Assembly (NCBI GenBank): GCA_003222195.1
Contig: QHVB01000038.1
Span: 1 to 47,004, forward strand
Direction of reading: 5' to 3'
Length of the DNA: 47,004 nucleotides
Source of the DNA: Gemmatimonadota bacterium
GTDB lineage: Bacteria; Gemmatimonadota; Gemmatimonadetes; Gemmatimonadales; GWC2-71-9
Shown in pieces: positions 17,227 through 27,783 of the stretch; the first letter of the stretch is position 1, and each line of letters starts with the position of its first letter. The position numbers and the translations under genes are program-made. Below the pieces are notes generated by a model. That model had not been told where the DNA came from. It made no database searches and saw nothing but the letters and a program-made list of their open reading frames with translations.

Positions 17227-17772
17227 TTATTTCCCGAAGCTCAGCCCGACCGTGATCGGCAGGAAGGTCAGCCTGCTCGTCCCGTCGGTGGCGACTGACG
17301 TGTACCGACTGCCCACCACGAGGCGCGTGCTGCTCGTGCCCATCTTGAAAGCGACGGCCGCACCACCACCGAAGCCCAGCTTGGACTGCTTGGGCGTGCC
17401 TCCGCCGAAATCCATGTTATAGAAACCGACGCCGGCCGTCAGCATGAAACGCGCAGGCGCGCTGGCGGGCTGCAAGGCATAAACAAAGGACGCCGTGCCA
17501 CCAATAATCTTGGTGTTGCCGGTGACGGGACTCTTGTGGGCTGTAGAGGAATACGACACGTCGCCCCTGACGCCGATGTTGCCTGTTCCCGGCAGCCAGT
17601 AAGTGGCGCCGACGCCGCCGACGAAGCCCATCTTGTCGGCAGTGTTGTAATCACTCACGGGCATCAGCAAACCTGCCTGCACGCCATAGCGCAGATGACC
17701 CTGCGCCATCGCGGTGCGGGTGGCGGTCACACACAGCGCCACCGCGAGCATTGCCAGTCCGAGCCGCTTCAT
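17227..17772 (-). CDS. Outer-membrane beta-barrel protein (OmpA/OmpW-like size)
   Basis: A 181-residue exported protein. The ATG has a GGAGG ribosome site. The signal peptide (MKRLGLAMLAVALCVTATRT) is cut at AMAQ. The mature part begins LRYGVQAGLLMPVSDYN and continues as alternating strands (GNIGVRGDVSYSSTAH; FMLTAGVGFYNMDFGGG), ending LPITVGLSFGK, as expected of an eight-stranded barrel of the outer-membrane protein beta-barrel group. It precedes a good terminator and is a single unit. The specific role is unknown. Confidence 0.8.
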   Translation of the reverse strand: MKRLGLAMLAVALCVTATRTAMAQGHLRYGVQAGLLMPVSDYNTADKMGFVGGVGATYWLPGTGNIGVRGDVSYSSTAHKSPVTGNTKIIGGTASFVYALQPASAPARFMLTAGVGFYNMDFGGGTPKQSKLGFGGGAAVAFKMGTSSTRLVVGSRYTSVATDGTSRLTFLPITVGLSFGK

Positions 17773-17856
17773 ACGTAGCCTCCGAGGGAAAAAGGGATTT
17801 TAGGTGTTTTAGGGCCTAGCAGACCGGCACCACTGTTGGAAAAAGGAACGCTAAAG

Positions 17857-18119
17857 TCAAGAGGCGACTGGGGCTGCGCTCCTCGCGACAATGCGCACAA
17901 CATCATACGCCACTTGAAGAAAGCCACCGGCAACCTGCAGCCTGGTCGTCCCGTGAGGGACGCCGGTGTGCATGATTTTGACAACCCCATGCCCCAGGAG
18001 GGTCATAAACGGCGCATGGCGGGGGAGAATCCCTACCAGGCCGTCATAGGCAGGCGCGACGACGGCTTCCGCATCGCCCTCGAACACCGCGCGCTCGGCG
18101 GAGATAACGGAGACGCGCA

Positions 18120-18120
<1 letters not shown>
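17857..18120 (-). CDS. atpC: ATP synthase F1 epsilon subunit, short form
   Basis: Part of the central stalk of F1Fo-ATP synthase, contacting gamma and the c-ring. The 87 residues cover only the N-terminal beta-sandwich (MRVSVISAERAVFEGDAEAVVAPAYDGLVGILP through LQVAGGFLQVAYDVVRIVA). The C-terminal helical hairpin, which in most bacteria makes the subunit about 130-140 residues and can inhibit ATP hydrolysis, is absent. Its ATG shares one base with the atpD stop (TAATG), so it is translationally coupled. Last gene of the F1 group. Confidence 0.9.
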
Positions 18121-22031
<3,911 letters not shown>

Positions 22032-22077
22032 TGAGAGTACCGTTTGGAGTTTGTGAAAAATATCACTAACTACGGGT

Positions 22078-22113
22078 CGCCGGAAGACGCCGAACATTCG
22101 GCGACCTCCGGCG
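22078..22113. terminator. Nested hairpin between regulator and atpA
   Basis: An outer stem CGCCGGA (22078-22084)/TCCGGCG (22107-22113) encloses an inner stem CGCCGAA (22088-22094)/TTCGGCG (22097-22103) with a 2-base loop. It lies in the 94-base gap between the AraC-like gene and atpA, so it may end regulator transcription or form part of the atpA leader. No U-tract directly follows. Confidence 0.5.
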
Positions 22114-22125
22114 TCCTTCGGAGTC

Positions 22126-22917
22126 TTAGGGTCGGGATCTCGTCCGGCCTCTCAGGAATCGAGTAAGCACGCCTCGAGGCCCCAGCTCTCGCAGCTCGAC
22201 CGGCGTTGCCCCGGCAACGCGCCGCGCCGCCCCCGCCAAATGGCTCGGCGACGCATAGCCGAGGATGCGAACGACGCCGCGAACCGTGTACCCCGGGTTG
22301 CCAAGCAGATCCGCGGCGCAAGCGGCGCGCGCCAGATCGATGACACGCTTCAGGTTCGGGGCTCCGCCAGCCCCGAATTCGCGCGACAGATGCTCGCGGG
22401 TCACGCGCAGCGCCGCGGCGACGTGGCCCGTCTTGATCGGCCTGCCTGCCCGGCGCAACACCTCTTCCCAGGCCGCGAGCTGTAACCGATCGGTCAGGCG
22501 CAGGAGCCGGGGCGCATCGGCAAGCGCCACACGCCGCGCGACCTGTGCGGTACGCGCGGCGATCCACTCGCCGGCGACGGCGTTGTCCACGCCTTCGACG
22601 AGCACGCCGGTGAAGCCGGCATCGCGGCAGGACGCGAGCAACGCGCCATCGTCCGGCCGCACCGCCGAGAGCGCATACATCGGGATGCGCGGAAAGGACG
22701 CTGGCAATGCCAACCCATCGCCATCACAATGGCGCACGTCGAGCACAACCGCGTCCACGAGCCGCTGTTCGAGGAGTTGTTTGACCGCCTGAACGCTGCG
22801 ACACAGGCGCACAGTGCCGCTGCCGCGCGGATAACCGCGCTTCACCGCCCGCCGCGCCTCCCGGCGGGGATGAAAGACCGGCACGACCGGATAGGCGCTC
22901 GCGGCGGCGGCCTTCAT
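22126..22917 (-). CDS. AraC-type helix-turn-helix regulator with receiver-like N-terminus
   Basis: A 263-residue protein. The C-terminal half (about 150-250) is an AraC-type double helix-turn-helix: [19 protein letters not shown] for the first unit and [32 protein letters not shown] for the second. The N-terminal 120 residues have a receiver-like alternation ([19 protein letters not shown], then an LVEGVDN end), and may be a degenerate response-regulator domain; an acceptor aspartate cannot be assigned safely. Its start overlaps the NUDIX stop by four bases (ATGA). Targets unknown; its position upstream of atpA is suggestive only. Confidence 0.75.
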   Translation of the reverse strand: MKAAAASAYPVVPVFHPRREARRAVKRGYPRGSGTVRLCRSVQAVKQLLEQRLVDAVVLDVRHCDGDGLALPASFPRIPMYALSAVRPDDGALLASCRDAGFTGVLVEGVDNAVAGEWIAARTAQVARRVALADAPRLLRLTDRLQLAAWEEVLRRAGRPIKTGHVAAALRVTREHLSREFGAGGAPNLKRVIDLARAACAADLLGNPGYTVRGVVRILGYASPSHLAGAARRVAGATPVELRELGPRGVLTRFLRGRTRSRP

Positions 22918-23387
22918 GTTTGCACCAGCGCCTGCTGCATCTCCGCCGCCTGCCGCAGCACATCACGCGCATTGTCGTAGCTGATCGTTTGCTGCGCCTC
23001 CTCGAACGGCTGCCACACACACGCTGTGATCCCTTCGGCTCCCTCCGGGACTGGATCGCCGTGCCGCGATTCGAACAAGAAAAAGTGACAATACTTGTGG
23101 ATCGTCTTGCCGCGAAAGCGGAAATACCAATCGATCACCTTGATGGGCCCGTGGAGCACGAGATCCTGGAGTCCCGTCTCTTCCGTCACCTCACGCCGTG
23201 CGGCGTCCGCGGGCGGCTCAGCAGACTCGAGGTGTCCTTTGGGAAAGCCCCAGTTCTTGTACGAGTCGCGAATCAACAGAAAGCGCACTTGACCGTCGGG
23301 CCCCCGGCGGAAGACGACGCCGCCGGCGCTGGTTTCCCGCTGGGCGCGAGGCTGGGACTTTCGGCTCTTCGAGCGGCGGCGGGTCAT
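22914..23387 (-). CDS. NUDIX hydrolase
   Basis: A 157-residue NUDIX-fold pyrophosphohydrolase. The catalytic box is complete, from Gly51 to Leu73 (G-x5-E-x7-RE-V-x-EE-x-GL), and the SAGGVVFRRG opening strand is typical. The start at 23387 excludes 33 upstream codons that only translate the repeat at 23398-23503. A basic N-terminal tail (RRRSKSRKSQPRAQR) precedes the domain, and FPKGHLE is the pattern of the diadenosine-polyphosphate or nucleotide-cleaning subgroup; the substrate is not determined. It overlaps the regulator downstream by four bases. Confidence 0.9.
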   Translation of the reverse strand: MTRRRSKSRKSQPRAQRETSAGGVVFRRGPDGQVRFLLIRDSYKNWGFPKGHLESAEPPADAARREVTEETGLQDLVLHGPIKVIDWYFRFRGKTIHKYCHFFLFESRHGDPVPEGAEGITACVWQPFEEAQQTISYDNARDVLRQAAEMQQALVQT

Positions 23388-23397
23388 GCGATTGTCG

Positions 23398-23503
23398 ATT
23401 GCGGATTGCGGATTGCGGATTGGATCCGGCAAGCTCGAACCCCGAGACCAGGCACGAGATCCGCACTGAGAATCCGCAATCCGCAATCCGCAATCCGCAT
23501 TGG
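23398..23503. repeat. Inverted repeat of ATTGCGG heptamers, copy 1
   Basis: Three to four tandem ATTGCGG units (23398-23423) are matched by the complementary AATCCGC units at 23470-23503, with a loop of about 46 bases. It sits in the gap between the mlaD-like gene and the NUDIX gene. The same unit recurs at 27550-27626. Not CRISPR: units are 7 bases with no spacers. Confidence 0.75.
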
Positions 23504-23507
23504 TCTC

Positions 23508-24515
23508 TTAGAAGACGCTGAACGTGAAGTATTTCCGCGGATTTGCCTGAATGTCGGAGAGGAGCTGCCGCAGCTGAATCATCGTGAGCGTCGTCTCGCG
23601 ATACAGCGCCGAATCGGCCACCAGCAGCCCCAGCGTGCCGCTGCGGTTCGAGATCCGCGAGAAAATGGTGTCCGCGTTCTGAAGGACCCGCACGAGGCTC
23701 TCCTGGTTGCGGTTCGCTGCCGCCATAAGCTGGCGGAAATCTTGCGAGGCGCTGCGCAGATCGGTACTCGTCGCGGCGGTATTGTTGAGGATGGTGGCGA
23801 GCTGGCCCTGATTGGTCGCGGTATCCACGCGGCCGAGCGTCGCCTTGAGATCCGTCGCGGCGCGGGCCAGCGCGTCCGAGCCGTGCTGCAAGTTGGAGCC
23901 GACGTCGCCGATCACATCCGCCTGCTCGTTCGTCACGCGCGCCAGCCGATCGGCCACTTGCCCAAAATCGTGAATGGAACGCCGCAGATCCATGACCGCC
24001 TGAGAGTCGAACGCACTCTGCACGCGGGCGGCGACCGTCCCGATGTCGGTGGCGATACGGCTCGCCTGGGCCGTCAGCTGGCCGATATCGGGCAGGGTGG
24101 CACCGGGCCACTTCCCTCCCCCGACCGCCTGCGCTTCTTCGAGCGCCTGGCGAATGTTGGGATCGGCGGGCGGAGGCTCGCTGGAAATCAACGTCGCGGC
24201 CCACTCGCCGAACAACGACGCCGACGCGGCGATGACCGCGGGCTTCGCGGGTGGCGTCACGCCCGAATACATCTTGAGGTCCGCCTCCACCCAGTTGCCG
24301 GGCGCGAGCCGGATCGCCTCGATGCGTCCGACGCGCACGCCGCGCAGCACGACCGGGCTGCCGGCGCCGAGTCCGCCCACCGTACGGAAGCGTGCCGTGT
24401 ACACCGCCTCGGTCCGGCCGAGGTGCGCACCCGAGAGCCAGAGCGCCCCGCCCACGATCAACGCCAGCGCGGCGATGACGACGAGTCCGACGGCGAACTC
24501 GTTCTCGCGTTTCAC
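23508..24515 (-). CDS. mlaD: MlaD-family (MCE domain) lipid-transport protein
   Basis: A 335-residue periplasmic lipid-binding component of an Mla-type ABC transporter. One N-terminal membrane helix (about residues 8-28) is followed by a single MCE domain (about 36-110, with FRTVGGLGAGSPVVLRGVRVGRIEAI) and then a long helical region, which in MCE proteins forms a tunnel or coiled coil. The helical tail makes it longer than E. coli MlaD (about 180 residues) and closer to longer MCE proteins. Its ATG overlaps the ATPase stop by four bases. It likely moves phospholipids between inner and outer membranes; direction not shown. Confidence 0.88.
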   Translation of the reverse strand: MKRENEFAVGLVVIAALALIVGGALWLSGAHLGRTEAVYTARFRTVGGLGAGSPVVLRGVRVGRIEAIRLAPGNWVEADLKMYSGVTPPAKPAVIAASASLFGEWAATLISSEPPPADPNIRQALEEAQAVGGGKWPGATLPDIGQLTAQASRIATDIGTVAARVQSAFDSQAVMDLRRSIHDFGQVADRLARVTNEQADVIGDVGSNLQHGSDALARAATDLKATLGRVDTATNQGQLATILNNTAATSTDLRSASQDFRQLMAAANRNQESLVRVLQNADTIFSRISNRSGTLGLLVADSALYRETTLTMIQLRQLLSDIQANPRKYFTFSVF

Positions 24516-25237
24516 TCAGGGCGTCCCTCGATGAACTGCCGCACCACCGGATCCTCCGTCTCCTGAATCTCCGCGACGCTGCCCACCTGCCGGACACGTC
24601 CCTCGTACAGCATGGCGATCCGGTCACCGACCGTGTAGGCGCTGCGCATGTCGTGCGTCACGACCACGCCCGTCACGCGCAGGTGCTCGCGCGTGCGGAC
24701 CATGAGCCGGTCGATCACCGCGGACGTCACCGGATCGAGGCCCGTCGTCGGTTCGTCATACAGGATATAGCGCGGTCTGAGCGCGATCGCGCGGGCGATG
24801 CCGACCCGTTTGCGCATGCCGCCCGACAGCTCCGCAGGCATCCGATCACCCGTTCCCGACAGGTCCACGAGCGCCAGCGCCTCGCGCACCCGTTCCTGGA
24901 TCTCCTCCTCGTCCAGCCGGCGCCGCCGCAATCCCAGCTGGAGGTTCTCGGCCACGGTCATCGAGTCGAACAGCGCCGCGAACTGGAACACATAGCCGAT
25001 CCCGCGGCGCAGCAGCGTCAGTCCGTTCCGGTCGAGCGTGCTGACGGCCTGCCCGTCAACGATGACGTCGCCCGCATCCGGGTGCAACAGCCCGACGATG
25101 TGCTTCAACGCCACACTCTTGCCGGTACCGGAGTATCCAATGATGACCACCGTTTCCGCGTCGCGAATCTTCAGCGACAGGCCCTGCAGGACCTGCTTGT
25201 CGTCGAACGCCTTGTGCAGGTCCTGGAATTCGATCAC
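24512..25237 (-). CDS. mlaF: MlaF-like ABC transporter ATPase
   Basis: The cytoplasmic ATPase of the Mla-type transporter, 241 residues. Walker A is GYSGTGKS (34-41), the signature LSGGM (137-141) and Walker B ILYDEP (158-163), followed by the H-loop region VVVTHDMRSA. The GTG start at 25237 overlaps the permease stop as GTGA; the longer open frame upstream is a shadow of the permease gene. Coupled to mlaE upstream and mlaD downstream, so the three form one operon. Confidence 0.94.
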   Translation of the reverse strand: MIEFQDLHKAFDDKQVLQGLSLKIRDAETVVIIGYSGTGKSVALKHIVGLLHPDAGDVIVDGQAVSTLDRNGLTLLRRGIGYVFQFAALFDSMTVAENLQLGLRRRRLDEEEIQERVREALALVDLSGTGDRMPAELSGGMRKRVGIARAIALRPRYILYDEPTTGLDPVTSAVIDRLMVRTREHLRVTGVVVTHDMRSAYTVGDRIAMLYEGRVRQVGSVAEIQETEDPVVRQFIEGRPE

Positions 25238-25995
25238 AACAGCACCACGGCCCAGAACGCGTCGAGCACGAGAATGAAGATCGCCGAAAACACGACGGCG
25301 CGTGTCGTGCTCCGGCCGACGCCCTCCGCTCCGCCCCGCGTCGCGAGCCCCACGATGCAACCCACGAGCGCGATCGTAAATCCGAAGCTCGCGCTTTTCA
25401 GCAGGCCGAACCACACGTCCTTGAAGAGATAGAACAGCTTCAGGCCCTTGATGAAATCGGGCGTGGAGAGGTCGAGCAACGCCAGACTCGTCAGCCAGCC
25501 GGTGATGATGCCGGTCGCGATGGCGAACGACACGATGACCGGGAACATCAGCGTCGCCGCGAGCACGCGGGGCACGACGAGATAACTCTGCGGATCGTAG
25601 GCGAGCGTTTCGAGCGCGTCCACCTGTTCCGTCACTTTCATCGTACCAAGCTCGGCGGCCATGCTGGCGCCGACGCGGCCGGCGAGCGCGAGCCCGGTCA
25701 GCACCGGCCCCAGCTCCAGCATCATCGTCTTCCCGACGAGGGTGCCCACGAAATAGAGCGGCACGGCGCCGGTGAAGGTGTAGGAAGCCTGGAGAGCGAG
25801 CACGACGCCGGTGAAAGCGGCAATGAAGAGGGCGACCGGCAGGGAGTCGACGCCGATGCGCCGCATCTGGCCGATCAGCAACTGCGCCCAGACTCCTACA
25901 TCGGAGAGGGCGCGCCCCAGGTCCATCAAAAAGTGGCCAAACCGCCCGACGGCTTCGATCCCAGAGATGGAGCGGCGGCCAATAGCCTGAATCAC
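25234..25995 (-). CDS. mlaE: MlaE-like ABC transporter permease
   Basis: The inner-membrane permease of the Mla-type lipid transporter, 253 residues with about five to six membrane segments. The family blocks GPVLTGLALAGRVGASMAAELGTMKVTEQVDALETLAYDP and FPVIVSFAIATGIITGW are present. The start is GTG at 25995 without a good ribosome site; no closer start preserves the N-terminal helix. First gene of mlaE-mlaF-mlaD. No mlaB or mlaC neighbour is seen. The palindrome at 26021-26048 lies just upstream. Confidence 0.93.
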   Translation of the reverse strand: MIQAIGRRSISGIEAVGRFGHFLMDLGRALSDVGVWAQLLIGQMRRIGVDSLPVALFIAAFTGVVLALQASYTFTGAVPLYFVGTLVGKTMMLELGPVLTGLALAGRVGASMAAELGTMKVTEQVDALETLAYDPQSYLVVPRVLAATLMFPVIVSFAIATGIITGWLTSLALLDLSTPDFIKGLKLFYLFKDVWFGLLKSASFGFTIALVGCIVGLATRGGAEGVGRSTTRAVVFSAIFILVLDAFWAVVLL

Positions 25996-26020
25996 GGGGA
26001 GAAAAACTAGACCAAAAACA

Positions 26021-26048
26021 GTAGGGGCGCAGCATGCTGCGCCCCTAC
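26021..26048. repeat. Palindrome, copy 2 (terminator-like)
   Basis: A perfect 28-base palindrome whose central 24 bases are identical to the element at 15800-15823. It lies 20 bases after the sigma-factor stop and 26 bases before the mlaE-like start, so it likely ends sigma-factor transcription and insulates the mla operon. Confidence 0.65.
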
Positions 26049-26067
26049 GTCTTCACCGCCGGTCTGT

Positions 26068-27048
26068 CTATGCTGCGAAGCTGGCGAGTGCCTTGCCGAC
26101 GTCTCCATCGCGCAGGCGTTTCAGCGCGCGATCACGCAGCTGCCGGACGCGCTCCCGTGTGACGCCGAGCATGCCGCCGATCTCCTCGAGTGTGTGCTCG
26201 CGCCCACCATCGAGACCGAAATAGAGCCGCAGCACCTTCGCATCGCGCCGCTGCAGCGTATTCAGCGCCTGCTCGATCTCGTCGGACAGGAAGCGATCCA
26301 TCGCCTGATCTTCCGTGTCCGGTAGATCCTCGGCGATGAACCGCTCGATCAGCGAGCGATCCCCGTCGGGATCGAGCGGAGCATCGAGGCGGACGTCGCC
26401 CGTATTCAGCGCGGCGAGCGACTGCACGACCTCGAGCGACAGTTTGGTCGCGTCGGCGATCTCTTCGGGCGTCGGCTCGCGGCGCAGCGTCTGCCGCAGA
26501 TACTCCGCGGTCCGCACGATGCGCGACAGGTCCGCGGTCCGGTTCAGCGGCACGCGGACCGTGCGCCCCTGCCGCGCCAGCGCGGCGAGGATCGCCTGGC
26601 GGATCCACCACACGGCGTACGAAATGAACTTCACGCCCTGATCGGGATCGAACTTGCGCGCGGCGGTGAGCAGGCCGACGTTGCCCTCACCGATGAGATC
26701 GGTCAGCGGCAGTCCGCGGTTCTGATACTTCTTCGCGACCGAAATGACGAAGCGCAGGTTCCGCTTCACGAGCTCCTGCATCGCCTCCTGATCGCCGGCG
26801 CGGACTTTGCGCGCGAGCGCGATCTCCTCCTTCTGCGTCAGCAACGGAGTCTTGGAGACTTCGTGCAGATACTGATCGAGGATGTCGCGCTCGTGCTCGT
26901 GATGGCCGAGCCCCGTGAGCAGACCACGACGACGCCCGCGGCCGCGGCGCTTCGGCACCCGTCGTTCAGTCGTCGCGACGGGCGCGGCCTTCACCTTGGC
27001 CTTCGGAGCCGGAGCGGCGGCTTTTGTCTTCTTACGAGTGCGAGGCAT
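26068..27048 (-). CDS. RpoD-family RNA polymerase sigma factor (short)
   Basis: A 326-residue sigma-70 protein. After a basic Lys/Arg/Ala-rich N-terminus (1-42) come region 1.2 (DILDQYLHEVSKTPLLTQKEE, about 55-75), region 2 (RNLRFVISVAKKYQNRGLPLTDLIGEGN, then FISYAVWWIRQAILAAL at 141-157), region 3 and region 4 with the helix-turn-helix TLEEIGGMLGVTRERVRQLRDRALKRL. Region 1.1 is lacking, as in group 2 factors and in short primary factors of some phyla. Whether it is the housekeeping factor cannot be told from this window. It is transcribed away from the tRNA array. Confidence 0.93.
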   Translation of the reverse strand: MPRTRKKTKAAAPAPKAKVKAAPVATTERRVPKRRGRGRRRGLLTGLGHHEHERDILDQYLHEVSKTPLLTQKEEIALARKVRAGDQEAMQELVKRNLRFVISVAKKYQNRGLPLTDLIGEGNVGLLTAARKFDPDQGVKFISYAVWWIRQAILAALARQGRTVRVPLNRTADLSRIVRTAEYLRQTLRREPTPEEIADATKLSLEVVQSLAALNTGDVRLDAPLDPDGDRSLIERFIAEDLPDTEDQAMDRFLSDEIEQALNTLQRRDAKVLRLYFGLDGGREHTLEEIGGMLGVTRERVRQLRDRALKRLRDGDVGKALASFAA

Positions 27049-27121
27049 TGGTCGCCCTATTTTGGCTGTCTTTTAGTACGCAGAGGCTAGAAAAATGTTC
27101 ATAAAATAGGCGTGAAATCGC

Positions 27122-27150
27122 TTGACACCGCATGAACGCACCGATAAGAT
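27122..27150 (+). promoter_or_regulatory. Near-consensus sigma-70 promoter for the tRNA array
   Basis: TTGACA (27122-27127), a 17-base spacer and TAAGAT (27145-27150) lie about 50 bases upstream of tRNA-Ala. This is the strongest promoter sequence in the window and fits a stable-RNA operon. Confidence 0.8.
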
Positions 27151-27200
27151 GCCGTGTTCCCGTCTGGCGGTTGCAGCCATTTCGGGGGCGGCAATATAAG

Positions 27201-27273
27201 GGGGGCGTAGCTCAGTTGGGAGAGCGCGTGAATGGCATTCACGAGGTCAGGGGTTCGATCCCCCTCGCCTCCA
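27201..27273 (+). tRNA. tRNA-Ala(GGC)
   Basis: A 73-base cloverleaf with the anticodon GGC in stem CGTGA/TCACG, TTCGATC T-loop, and the G3:U70 acceptor pair that identifies alanine tRNA. The 3' CCA is not encoded. First of five tRNAs. Confidence 0.95.
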
Positions 27274-27368
27274 TTGAACGGCTGGTCGACGGGGATCGGG
27301 TCTCGGAAACAGACGCACCGCGGTCAACCGTATACAGGTGACCGGCTTAAGGTTAGATTTGGCGGCGC

Positions 27369-27441
27369 GCGGGAATAGCTCAGTTGGTAGAGCACAACCT
27401 TGCCAAGGTTGGGGTCGCGGGTTCGAGTCCCGTTTCCCGCT
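27369..27441 (+). tRNA. tRNA-Gly(GCC)
   Basis: A 73-base cloverleaf: acceptor GCGGGAA/TTCCCGC, anticodon stem CAACC/GGTTG with loop TTGCCAA (anticodon GCC), T-loop TTCGAGT. CCA is not encoded. Confidence 0.95.
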
Positions 27442-27470
27442 CTCCAAAGACGGCAGACGAATACAAGCGA

Positions 27471-27544
27471 CGCGGGGTGGAGCAGTCTGGTAGCTCGCCG
27501 GGCTCATAACCCGGAGGTCGTGGGTTCAAATCCCACCCCCGCTA
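27471..27544 (+). tRNA. Initiator tRNA-fMet(CAT)
   Basis: A 74-base cloverleaf with anticodon CAT. The three G:C pairs in the anticodon stem (GGG/CCC next to the loop) and the unpaired first acceptor position (C1 opposite U72) mark it as the initiator rather than elongator methionine tRNA. CCA is not encoded. Confidence 0.93.
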
Positions 27545-27549
27545 CTATC

Positions 27550-27626
27550 AATTGCGGATTGCGGATTTAAGGATTGCGGATTGAGCGCGTCAAAATCCGC
27601 AATCCAAAAATCCACAATCCGCAATT
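27550..27626. repeat. Inverted repeat of ATTGCGG heptamers, copy 2
   Basis: Tandem ATTGCGG units at 27550-27583 are matched by the complementary units at 27592-27626 with an 8-base loop; one interruption (TTAAG) breaks the period. It fills the gap between the fMet and Val tRNA genes, so it would be in the tRNA precursor transcript. Same unit as the repeat at 23398-23503. Confidence 0.75.
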
Positions 27627-27631
27627 CGTTA

Positions 27632-27705
27632 GGGCGGTTAGCTCAGTTGGTTAGAGCGCCACGTTGACATCGTGGAGGTCACTAGTTCGAGTCTAGTACC
27701 GCCCA
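27632..27705 (+). tRNA. tRNA-Val(GAC)
   Basis: A 74-base cloverleaf: acceptor GGGCGGT/ACCGCCC, anticodon stem CCACG/CGTGG with loop TTGACAT (anticodon GAC), T-loop TTCGAGT, discriminator A. CCA is not encoded. Confidence 0.95.
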
Positions 27706-27709
27706 TTGC

Positions 27710-27783
27710 GCGCCCATAGCTCAACTGGATAGAGCGCTTGACTACGGATCAAGAGGCTGGGAGTTCGAGTCTTCCTGGGCGCA
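27710..27783 (+). tRNA. tRNA-Arg(ACG)
   Basis: A 74-base cloverleaf: acceptor GCGCCCA/TGGGCGC, anticodon stem CTTGA/TCAAG with loop CTACGGA (anticodon ACG, read as ICG), discriminator A. It starts five bases after tRNA-Val. Its 3' half is overlapped on the other strand by the last codons of the DUF5107 gene. Confidence 0.95.

Noticed and set aside
23398-23503. Possible CRISPR array
   Set aside because: Repeat units are 7 bases with no spacers and occur as inverted arms; no cas gene is present.
23218-24627. 469-codon frame overlapping the mlaD-like gene
   Set aside because: A shadow of the MCE-domain gene in another frame on the same strand; Arg-rich with no motif.
24512-26035. 507-codon frame read as one long ABC protein
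   Set aside because: The first half is a shadow of the permease gene; the ATPase begins at the GTG at 25237.
26068-27048. Possible RpoS or heat-shock sigma factor
   Set aside because: Region 2 and 4 motifs are of the general RpoD/group 2 type; nothing in the sequence supports a stress-specific name.
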